NCBI GenBank assembly: GCA_964405665.1
Contig: CAYOOT010000076.1
Span: 1 to 12,857 of the forward strand
Direction: 5' to 3'
Source: CAYOOT01 sp964405665
GTDB lineage: Bacteria > Bdellovibrionota_C > UBA2361 > SZUA-149 > CAZDWZ01
Length of the DNA: 12,857 bases
In this document: piece after piece, positions 6,579-12,819 of the stretch
How the letters are laid out: every line of letters starts with the position of its first letter
Position numbering within the stretch: position 1 is the stretch's first letter
Program-made: the position numbers and the translations under genes
Notes under the pieces: generated by a model
Database searches by the model: none
What the model saw: the letters and a program-made list of their open reading frames with translations, nothing else
What the model was told of the DNA's origin: nothing

Positions 6579-8787
6579 CTCTTTCCGCAAGTCCGGAATT
6601 CCTCTTCTTACTTCTGCTTTTTTTCGTGGCAAGAGAAATCGCCTTTTTTGTGCCGACAATAAAGAGCATTTTTTTAGCCCGGGTTACGGCAGTGTAAAAA
6701 AGTTGGCGTTCCAGCAAGATACTATGAGTTTCATGAAGAGCGAGTACAACGACAGGAACTTCTGAGCCCTGAGAACGATGAATAGTTAAGGCATAGGCCA
6801 AATCTAATTCTAAAATATCGCCACTAGTATATAAAACTTCTCGGCCATCCCAGAATTTCACTGTGATTGTTCTGTTTTCTCCGTCAATTCCGACGATTTG
6901 TCCTTGATCGCCGTTAAAAACTCCAGCTTCTGTAATTTTGTAATTATTTGCTCGTTGACAAACTCGATCTCCCAGACGAAACTCCAAATGTCCGGATTTA
7001 ACCAGCGGCGCGCCTAAAGTTTGAGGAACAAGTTTGTCTTGAAGTTTTTTATTCAAAGCGACAATTCCTAATTCTCCCTGATTCATCGGGCTTAAGACCA
7101 TAATCTCAGAGCCGGAAAATTTAAAAAATTTGGGAATTTGACTGACCACTAATTTTTCAATTGTTTCTGCTGCTTCTTCTGCCGTGTGAGCATTGATAAA
7201 ATAAACATCGGATTTAGTTTGCCCGTCAGGTTGAGGAAGCTCGGGAACAATGGCAGCGTTGATTTGATGGGCGACTTGAGTAATTAAGGATTCTTCTTGC
7301 CGCCTGAAAATAATATTTAAACGCACCCTAGGAATTGCTGAGATACTTAATAGGTCAGCTAGAAAAAGTCCCGGACCGACGCTGGGAAGTTGATCGACAT
7401 CACCCACAAAGATCAAATGACAATTATCAGGAACAGCTTGCAGTAAATACATTGCCAGATTGATATCAATCATCGAGCTTTCATCGATAATTAAAACATC
7501 AGCTTCCAACTTGTTTTCTTTGTCATGAACAAATTTATTCTGATAAGGATCGAATTTTAAAAGACGATGAATCGTGGAAGCAGGTAAGTTGCAAACTTCG
7601 GTTAATCTTTGTGCGGCTCTGCCTGTGGGTGCTGCCAATTTGATATTTAATCCGGCTTGGTTAAAAAGATTTGTTATTGCCCGAACGACAGTGGTTTTAC
7701 CACAACCAGGGCCACCGGTGATTACCAATAATTTATTATTCGCTGCAAATTTAATGGCATTTTGTTGTTCTGTGGAATATTCAATTAATTTACCGCTACT
7801 GTCTTTTATGGCTTTGGTGGAATTTTCTATAATTAGAGAGGGAATGTTCAAGCTGGAACGACAATTGTTTATTCGGGAAGCCAAAATTTCGGCGACAACG
7901 ACTTCAGCTTTTTGCAGAGCAGGCAGATAAACATTCTCGTTTTCTAAAATAACTTCGAAAGCAATAATTGCTTGAGTAAGTCCTAAATTGATTAATTCTA
8001 TATCTTCGATCCTTAAAAGTTCTTGGGTTTTAAGAAGCAGGGTTTCTTTGGATAAAAAACAATGTCCATCCTCTGAGGCTCTTTTTAAAACATAAGCAAT
8101 TCCGGCAATAATTCTTTCGGCTGCTTCCGGTAAAATCCCCAAAGCTAGAGCAATATTATCGGCTGTTTTAAAACCAATCCCCCAGACATCCCGACAGAGG
8201 ACATAGGGATTTTTCTTTACTTTTTCAATTGAATTATTGCCGTAGTTTTTATAAATTCTTTGAGCGATATTGGAGGAGATGTTATGACTTTGAAAGAAAA
8301 GTAAAACTTCTCGTAGTTCCTTTTTCTCGCGCCATGATTCAATTACTTCATCCAATTTTTTTTGACCAATACCAGAAACCATTCTTAGTTTCTCAGGATT
8401 ATTATCCATAATTTCCAGAGACTGCTCTCCAAAAACTTCCACTATTCTTTGCGCCAGTACCGGTCCCAGCCCTTTAAAAATTCCGGATCCTAAATACTTC
8501 TCAATGGTATCGATGGTTGTTGGTTGAGTTTCTGTGATTGAGCTTGCTTTGAATTGTTTGCCAAATTTAGGATGAGATACCCATTGTCCTTTGGCCAGGA
8601 TGTGCGAACCAGTATTTAACTTTATTGGAATCACACCGACGACATTTACTGAGTTGTCTAAGCTGGGATAAGGGATAGAATTATCAGCTTGGGCCTTGAA
8701 TACAGAAAAACCATTTTCTTCGTTACGAAAAGTAATCCGGCTAATGACGCCACGAAAAATTTCCTCATTTGTTGTATTTTCTTCCAT
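6559..8787 (-). CDS. recD2: RecD2-family 5'-3' DNA helicase
   Basis: A superfamily 1B helicase of 742 residues, near the usual RecD2 length; RecD2 acts alone in replication-fork and repair processes rather than in RecBCD. Order of parts: an OB-like N-terminal region (10-85), helix-hairpin-helix segments (about 99-120, 134-152 and 193-217, with KGLGP, SGIGQ and WGIGF turns), then the motor. The motor has Walker A GGPGCGKTT (358-366), PTGRAAQRL (387-395), Walker B IIDESSM (433-439), motif III GDVDQLPSVGPG (462-473), IIFRR (492-496), TIHRSQGSE (668-676) and motif VI YTAVTRAKK (698-706) with its arginine finger. All key residues are present. The tail (721-742) is basic. ATG at 8787 is preceded by GAAGGA, 11 bases upstream. 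It converges on the unknown large gene and is divergent from the metallo-hydrolase operon. Confidence 0.95.
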   Translation of the reverse strand: MEENTTNEEIFRGVISRITFRNEENGFSVFKAQADNSIPYPSLDNSVNVVGVIPIKLNTGSHILAKGQWVSHPKFGKQFKASSITETQPTTIDTIEKYLGSGIFKGLGPVLAQRIVEVFGEQSLEIMDNNPEKLRMVSGIGQKKLDEVIESWREKKELREVLLFFQSHNISSNIAQRIYKNYGNNSIEKVKKNPYVLCRDVWGIGFKTADNIALALGILPEAAERIIAGIAYVLKRASEDGHCFLSKETLLLKTQELLRIEDIELINLGLTQAIIAFEVILENENVYLPALQKAEVVVAEILASRINNCRSSLNIPSLIIENSTKAIKDSSGKLIEYSTEQQNAIKFAANNKLLVITGGPGCGKTTVVRAITNLFNQAGLNIKLAAPTGRAAQRLTEVCNLPASTIHRLLKFDPYQNKFVHDKENKLEADVLIIDESSMIDINLAMYLLQAVPDNCHLIFVGDVDQLPSVGPGLFLADLLSISAIPRVRLNIIFRRQEESLITQVAHQINAAIVPELPQPDGQTKSDVYFINAHTAEEAAETIEKLVVSQIPKFFKFSGSEIMVLSPMNQGELGIVALNKKLQDKLVPQTLGAPLVKSGHLEFRLGDRVCQRANNYKITEAGVFNGDQGQIVGIDGENRTITVKFWDGREVLYTSGDILELDLAYALTIHRSQGSEVPVVVLALHETHSILLERQLFYTAVTRAKKMLFIVGTKKAISLATKKSRSKKRNSGLAERVTKLIL

Positions 8788-8793
8788 TTTTTA

Positions 8794-8809
8794 AGACTTC
8801 CTTCAGTCT
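8794..8809 (-). promoter_or_regulatory. recD2 ribosome binding site in a hairpin loop
   Basis: On the minus strand AGACT and AGTCT form a 5-bp stem whose 6-base loop is GAAGGA, the only Shine-Dalgarno-like sequence before the recD2 ATG. The linear spacing to the ATG (11 bases) is longer than ideal. Presentation in a loop could help or limit ribosome access; the stem is short, so this is tentative. Confidence 0.3.
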
Positions 8810-8832
8810 ATACTATTATGCTTTCAGTAATT

Positions 8833-8849
8833 TTGCCAAATTAAGGCAA
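8833..8849. promoter_or_regulatory. Palindrome in the recD2/hydrolase divergent promoter region
   Basis: TTGCC-N7-GGCAA is a 17-base interrupted palindrome in the middle of the 111-base divergent gap. TTGCCA (8833-8838) can also serve as a plus-strand -35 box, with TAAATT 16 bases on (8855-8860). In the other direction TTGGCA is followed after 18 bases by TAGTAT, upstream of recD2. The palindrome therefore sits on the possible -35 boxes of both promoters, a position suited to an operator. Arms of 5 bases are short, so it may be chance. Confidence 0.3.
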
Positions 8850-8890
8850 TGTGTTAAATTATTATTTCGGTCAGCTTTTTTAAAAAACGC

Positions 8891-8896
8891 TATAAT
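8891..8896 (+). promoter_or_regulatory. Consensus -10 box abutting the hydrolase start
   Basis: A perfect TATAAT ends only 2 bases before the ATG at 8899, with no Shine-Dalgarno site. This is closer than the normal 6-7 bases to +1, so either transcription starts unusually near the box, or the working promoter is the upstream TTGCCA/TAAATT pair (8833-8860), giving a leader of about 30 bases, and this match is incidental. No good -35 box is found 17 bases upstream. Confidence 0.3.
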
Positions 8897-8898
8897 TT

Positions 8899-9627
8899 AT
8901 GTTAATAAAAACCTTTATTGTTACTCCTTTTCAACAAAATGCCAGAATCCTCTTTGATCCTAGCTCGGGAGAATCTGTTATCGTGGACCCTGGTGGTGAT
9001 GTTGAGGATATTTTTGCTTTTTATTTAGATCAAGATAGAGATCAGCTAAAAATACCAAAGATTTTCTTAACGCATTCCCATCTCGATCATGCCGGAGGTG
9101 TGGAGAAAATCAAGAAATTAATTAAGAATTTCTTTGCAGAAAGTGCCGAGCTTTATGCCAGCGAAATAGAAAAACCGATGCGTGCTACTCTTAGTATGCA
9201 AGCGCAAATGTTTGGTTCTTCTCCTGCAGAATACCCCAATGTAAGTGAGCCAGATTATTATTTAAAAGATGAGGATCACTTTAGTTTTGGAGCTTATCAA
9301 GGAAGAGTTCTTTTTACTCCGGGACATTCTCCGGGGCACCTTTCTTTATTTTTTAAAAAAGTAAAAACAACCTTAATATCTGCAAGTTATTTCTCAGGAA
9401 TAACTAAAGAGGAAGTTGAATCGCCTTTGCTGATAGCGGGAGATGCATTATTTGCTGGTTCTATTGGAAGGACTGATTTGCCAGGAGGCGATCATCAAAG
9501 ACTAATTAAAAGCATTAAAGAAAAATTGTATACCTTACCAGATAATACTATAGTACTCTCCGGCCATGGAGAAAATACAACGATTGGCCATGAGAAAGTT
9601 TCTAACCCATTTGTGAGGGGAGAATAA
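8899..9627 (+). CDS. Metallo-beta-lactamase-fold hydrolase, glyoxalase II-like
   Basis: A 242-residue cytosolic metal-dependent hydrolase of the YcbL/glyoxalase II-like group; members cleave thioesters such as S-lactoylglutathione or related substrates, but the substrate here is unproven. The start MLIKTFIVTPFQQNARILFD is typical of the group. Metal ligands are all present: THSHLDHAGG (58-67; His59, His61, Asp63, His64), His143 in PGHSPGH (141-147), Asp182 in GDALF, and His223 in SGHGE. GSIGRTDLPGGD (187-198) also fits. A segment of about 25 residues (153-177) between the PGHSPGH strand and the GDALF strand is longer than usual and looks like an inserted loop. It is the first gene of the plus-strand operon; its TAA overlaps the coaBC ATG as TAATG. 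Confidence 0.9.
   Translation: MLIKTFIVTPFQQNARILFDPSSGESVIVDPGGDVEDIFAFYLDQDRDQLKIPKIFLTHSHLDHAGGVEKIKKLIKNFFAESAELYASEIEKPMRATLSMQAQMFGSSPAEYPNVSEPDYYLKDEDHFSFGAYQGRVLFTPGHSPGHLSLFFKKVKTTLISASYFSGITKEEVESPLLIAGDALFAGSIGRTDLPGGDHQRLIKSIKEKLYTLPDNTIVLSGHGENTTIGHEKVSNPFVRGE
9616..9622 (+). promoter_or_regulatory. Strong Shine-Dalgarno site for coaBC
   Basis: AGGGGAG lies within the last codons of the hydrolase gene, 4 bases before the coaBC ATG, which overlaps the preceding stop as TAATG. Translation of coaBC is therefore probably coupled to that of the upstream gene. It shows that this genome uses Shine-Dalgarno initiation at internal operon genes although several first genes lack it. Confidence 0.65.
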
Positions 9628-10868
9628 TGATATCCGGTCTAAATATTACATTATTAGTTTCTGGTTCAATTGCAGCTTATAAGAGCGCAGAAATTACGAG
9701 AGAACTTAGTCGTCGTGGTGCTAAAGTGCACGTGGTGATGAGTAAAGCTGCGACTGAATTTATTACTCCTCTGACCTTGCAAACCCTTTCTGGCAATTTA
9801 GTGACTACAGATTTATTTGATGAAGTAAGAGAGGCACAAATCAATCATATTCGTCTTGCCGATAATGCCGATTTAATTCTTGTTGCTCCAGCTACTGCTG
9901 ATCTAATTGCCAAAGCAGCGATGGGACTAGCCGATGATGCGTTAAGCACAGTTTTGTTAGCTACAAGGTCGCCGATTGTTTATGCGCCGGCAATGAATGT
10001 TAATATGTGGGAAAATGCCATCACCCAAGAAAATGTAAATAAACTTAAAAGCTTTGGATCGAGTTTTATCAATCCCGCCCATGGTGAACTTGCCTGCGGT
10101 TGGTTTGGTCAGGGCCGACTTGCCGAAATGGATTCGATTATCCATGGCATTGAATATGCGGTAACTAATAAAGATTTAAAAGGTAGTCATATTGTTGTTT
10201 CTGCCGGACCGACTCGTGAAATGATCGATCCGATTCGTTTTATTAGCAACAAAGCAACGGGCAGAATGGGTTTTGCCTTAGCTAGGATTGCTCAATTAAG
10301 AGGTGCTAAAGTTTCTCTGGTTTCTGGACCCACCTCTTTGTCAGTACCTCTTGGTGTAGATTATTATCCGGTGATTAATGCCTGCCAGATGAGAGACAAA
10401 ATTTTCGATTTAGTTTCCAAAGAAACAAAATCAGAAGACAACAGTTATCCGATTCAATATGTTTTTATGACGGCGGCAGTTAGCGATCACGGTCCAGCAG
10501 GAGTCTCCAGCACAAAAATGAAGCAAGATAAAAAATCATCATATAAATTGGAAATGGTTCCTAGCCCTGATATCTTGCAAGAATTGGGAGATAATCGAGC
10601 GAAGATTGAAGAAAAATCCAAACGAGTTTTAAAGCTGATTGGATTTAGTGCTGAAAATGGTGACGATGAAGAAATTATCGCTTGGGCCAAAGATAAGTTA
10701 TACAAAAAAAATGTTGATATGATTTTGGGTAACAATATCGAAGACGGTTTTGAAAAAACTACAAATCGAGTTTGGGTTTTAGATCGACAAGGAAGGCAAG
10801 AAGAATTTGCCAATGCTGATAAGGAAGTGATTGCTAGGAAGATTATCGATGCTGCTTTGAGGGTATAG
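9627..10868 (+). CDS. coaBC: Bifunctional phosphopantothenoylcysteine decarboxylase/phosphopantothenate-cysteine ligase
   Basis: Two successive steps of coenzyme A synthesis: CoaB joins 4'-phosphopantothenate to cysteine using CTP, and CoaC, a flavoprotein, decarboxylates the product to 4'-phosphopantetheine. At 413 residues it has the normal fused length. CoaC domain (about 1-180): VSGSIAAYKSAE (11-22, FMN site), active-site His74 in INHIRLADNADL, PAMN (121-124) and ACGWFGQGRLAE (156-167) with the catalytic Cys157. CoaB domain (about 186-413): SAGPTREMIDPIRFISNKATG (192-212, with Asn208 of the ISN motif), AAVSDH (283-288), and KMKQDKK (297-303) corresponding to the conserved lysine loop. All expected catalytic residues are visible. 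It overlaps the hydrolase stop by one base and has a strong Shine-Dalgarno site. Stop is TAG. Confidence 0.96.
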   Translation: MISGLNITLLVSGSIAAYKSAEITRELSRRGAKVHVVMSKAATEFITPLTLQTLSGNLVTTDLFDEVREAQINHIRLADNADLILVAPATADLIAKAAMGLADDALSTVLLATRSPIVYAPAMNVNMWENAITQENVNKLKSFGSSFINPAHGELACGWFGQGRLAEMDSIIHGIEYAVTNKDLKGSHIVVSAGPTREMIDPIRFISNKATGRMGFALARIAQLRGAKVSLVSGPTSLSVPLGVDYYPVINACQMRDKIFDLVSKETKSEDNSYPIQYVFMTAAVSDHGPAGVSSTKMKQDKKSSYKLEMVPSPDILQELGDNRAKIEEKSKRVLKLIGFSAENGDDEEIIAWAKDKLYKKNVDMILGNNIEDGFEKTTNRVWVLDRQGRQEEFANADKEVIARKIIDAALRV

Positions 10869-10872
10869 TTGG

Positions 10873-10893
10873 AATTTTTGCTTCGCAAAAATT
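10873..10893. other. AT-rich hairpin between coaBC and the glycosylase gene
   Basis: AATTTTTGC and GCAAAAATT are perfect 9-base arms around a TTC loop, starting 4 bases after the coaBC stop. There is no U run after it in either direction, so it does not look like a standard intrinsic terminator. It may tune read-through or mRNA processing within the operon, or protect a 3' end. Confidence 0.4.
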
Positions 10894-10915
10894 GATAAAG
10901 ACAGATGTTTGACTT

Positions 10916-11632
10916 ATGGAAAAATTAGTTAATCAATTAGAAAAACAGCTTAAAGATGAGAAAATAGTTGGCTTGCCTAATGATTGGTTTAGGGAAAGTA
11001 AAAAGGACATGACCGTAGAATTAGAATTGCAAGGAGAGGGTAGTTCTGAAATTGCTAAATTGGGTTGGGAAGAGTTAGAGGCGCAAGTAAAAGTTTGTAC
11101 CAAATGCAGATTGCATGAGCAGAGAACAAATGCCGTTTTTGGAACAGGGAACAAAAAAGCAAGGTTAGTTTTTGTTGGTGAAGGTCCGGGGGCGGATGAA
11201 GATTTAAAGGGAGAACCTTTTGTGGGTCGGGCCGGACAATTGCTTACTGCTGCTATTACTAAAGGAATGGGTTTAAAACGAGAAGATGTTTACATTTGCA
11301 ATGTTGTAAAATCCCGCCCGCCGGGAAACAGAGCTCCACTGCCTGATGAGGTTGCGGCTTGTGTACCATTTTTATATCGCCAACTTGATTTAATTAAACC
11401 GGAAGTGATTGTTACTTTAGGTCAACCGGCGCAATTGGCTTTAAGTGGAATTGAAATGGGAATTACAAAGTTAAGAGGTAAATGGCAGAGCTGGCGCGGA
11501 ATTAAATTAATGCCTACATTTCATCCGGCCTATCTATTAAGAAATCCTCCTGTAAAAAAATTCTTTTGGGAAGATTTACAAGCTGTAATGCAAGAGTTAG
11601 GTATTGAGAAACCAAAAGATGCCGTTCTATAA
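10916..11632 (+). CDS. Family 4 uracil-DNA glycosylase with Cys-to-Ser at a cluster position
   Basis: Removes uracil from DNA as the first step of base-excision repair. The protein has 238 residues; the core starts near residue 50 (WEELEAQVKVCTKCRLHEQR), so about 45 extra charged residues precede it. An alternative ATG at 11010 would give a start closer to the usual one, but its AAAGG lies only 3 bases away. Family motifs: GEGPGADED (88-96), GEPFVGRAGQLL (99-110), VVKSRPPGNR (130-139) and the active-site HPAYLLRNP (203-211). Of the four cysteines that normally bind a 4Fe-4S cluster, Cys61, Cys64 and Cys149 are present, but the third position (KCRPPGNR in relatives) is Ser133 (codon TCC). Cys128, five residues before, is the only nearby substitute. 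No clear Shine-Dalgarno site. It is 47 bases from coaBC, and its 3' end overlaps queA. Confidence 0.92.
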   Translation: MEKLVNQLEKQLKDEKIVGLPNDWFRESKKDMTVELELQGEGSSEIAKLGWEELEAQVKVCTKCRLHEQRTNAVFGTGNKKARLVFVGEGPGADEDLKGEPFVGRAGQLLTAAITKGMGLKREDVYICNVVKSRPPGNRAPLPDEVAACVPFLYRQLDLIKPEVIVTLGQPAQLALSGIEMGITKLRGKWQSWRGIKLMPTFHPAYLLRNPPVKKFFWEDLQAVMQELGIEKPKDAVL

Positions 11633-12686
11633 CTACCACCTTCCTAAAGAAAAAATTGCGCAGTTTCCAGTTTCCTTATCGGGGAAAAGAAGCGATGCCA
11701 GGCTTCTAGCAGCCTCGCTTCGTAATGGTAATTTGGCGATTAGAGATTTGAGAGTTCCTGCTGTGCTTGATCTATTGGAAGCAGGAGATTTGCTGGTTTT
11801 AAATAATACCAAAGTTCTACCAGTGAGATTTTTTACGAAACTGGGGCAAGGTTCAGAAGTTGAGGTATTTTTGCTTCAGAGAAAACCAGATTTGGAAAAG
11901 GGAGAAGAAATTTGGGAAGCTCTTGCTCAGCCGATGAAAAGATTTAAGCAAGGGATGGAATTTGAATTAAGTAAAAGTTTAAGAGCAGAAGTTTTAGGCA
12001 GAGACCAAGAGGGAAGGAAACTCAATCTTAAGTTAAAAAATTTAAGTAAGCTGTCCATTGAGGAAATTCTGGGAGAAGAAGGAACAATGCCTATCCCGAC
12101 ATATATTCGCCAAGGTCGGGCTTTGGATTACGACAAAGAACTTTATCAAACAGTTTTTGCAGAAATTCCAGGTTCTGTTGCTGCTCCCACTGCCGGGCTG
12201 CATTTTACTAAGGAGTTATTGGATTCCTTAAGAGCAAAGGGAGTTAAGATTTCATTTATTACTTTAAATGTTGGCTTTGCTAGCATTCTTCCGGTAGAAG
12301 ATCCTGATTCTCATCAAATGAGCTATGAAAGTTATTCCATCTCCCGAGAAACCATAGATCAAATAAATTTTACAAAAAAAAATGGGGGAAGAATTGCAGT
12401 TGTGGGAACCACTTGCACAAGAGCTTTAGAAAGTATGGCTTTGGTTGAAAATTTTGTTGCCGGAAAAAATTATCAAACCAATTTATTTATTCGACCTGAA
12501 GCGGGTTTCAATTTTAAAATAGTTGATCTATTGTTTACAAATTTTCATCAACCTCAGAGTACACACTTGTTATTAGTGTCAGCTTTTATGGGTGAGGGAA
12601 ATATTGAAAAAATTTATCAACATGCTTTGCAGAATGATTATCGTTTTTTAAGTTACGGGGATACAATGTTGTTGGATCCAGAATGA
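11619..12686 (+). CDS. queA: S-adenosylmethionine:tRNA ribosyltransferase-isomerase
   Basis: Transfers and isomerises the ribosyl group of S-adenosylmethionine onto preQ1-modified tRNA, giving epoxyqueuosine. The protein has 355 residues from the ATG at 11619, which gives the typical opening YNYHLPKEKIAQFP. A TTG at 11604 is also in frame but adds only five atypical residues. Motifs: LLVLNNTKVLPVR (58-70), MPIPTYIRQ (157-165), YQTVFAEIPGSVAAPTAGLHF (176-196), VGTTCTRALES (262-272), TNFHQPQSTHLLLVSAF (307-323) and YGDTMLL (346-352). One region departs from the family: the usual LHVG-x-GTF is LNVGFASI (216-223), losing the His and the GTF. It overlaps the glycosylase gene by 14 bases, so the two are co-transcribed. 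The only TGA stop in the window. Queuosine work is supported by the apparent tgt start downstream. Confidence 0.93.
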   Translation: MPFYNYHLPKEKIAQFPVSLSGKRSDARLLAASLRNGNLAIRDLRVPAVLDLLEAGDLLVLNNTKVLPVRFFTKLGQGSEVEVFLLQRKPDLEKGEEIWEALAQPMKRFKQGMEFELSKSLRAEVLGRDQEGRKLNLKLKNLSKLSIEEILGEEGTMPIPTYIRQGRALDYDKELYQTVFAEIPGSVAAPTAGLHFTKELLDSLRAKGVKISFITLNVGFASILPVEDPDSHQMSYESYSISRETIDQINFTKKNGGRIAVVGTTCTRALESMALVENFVAGKNYQTNLFIRPEAGFNFKIVDLLFTNFHQPQSTHLLLVSAFMGEGNIEKIYQHALQNDYRFLSYGDTMLLDPE

Positions 12687-12709
12687 ATATCTAAATTTTA
12701 TTTAATGAA

Positions 12710-12807
12710 TGTGGGGCAGGTTTTATGCCTGCCCGGAATTACCAAAATATAATGGTCAACCGGGCACCCATGAAGGGCGACGCGCCCATCGAATGGGTGC
12801 CCCTACA
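12710..12807. repeat. REPIN/BIME-like element: two inverted REP hairpins with GTRG feet
   Basis: Two GC-rich hairpins stand in inverted orientation in an otherwise AT-rich gap between queA and tgt. The left hairpin is GGGCAGG (12714-12720) with CCTGCCC (12728-12734), preceded by GTGG (12711-12714). The right hairpin is GGGCACCCAT (12762-12771) with ATGGGTGCCC (12793-12802), containing an inner stem GGGCG/CGCCC (12775-12779/12783-12787) and followed by CTAC (12803-12806), i.e. GTAG on the minus strand. TGCCCGG (12730-12736) also pairs with CCGGGCA (12760-12766), linking the two. The outer ends are imperfect inverted repeats, TGTGGGGCA against TGTAGGGGCA. Known REPINs have this layout and are mobilised by RAYT transposases; no such transposase is in the window. 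Confidence 0.6.
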
Positions 12808-12819
12808 AGATGATTTTTT

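Noticed and set aside
11604..11618. TTG start for queA, five codons upstream of the ATG
   Set aside because: The added residues (MRNQK) do not resemble QueA openings and ATG at 11619 begins the typical sequence; TTG remains possible.
12684..12686. Recoded TGA (as glycine or tryptophan)
   Set aside because: The TGA lies right after the conserved QueA C-terminus and no gene has an internal TGA, so the standard code applies.
12714..12734. Left hairpin of the REPIN-like element as a simple queA terminator
   Set aside because: No U run follows (GGAATTACC), and its GTGG foot and pairing with the second hairpin fit a REP pair better.
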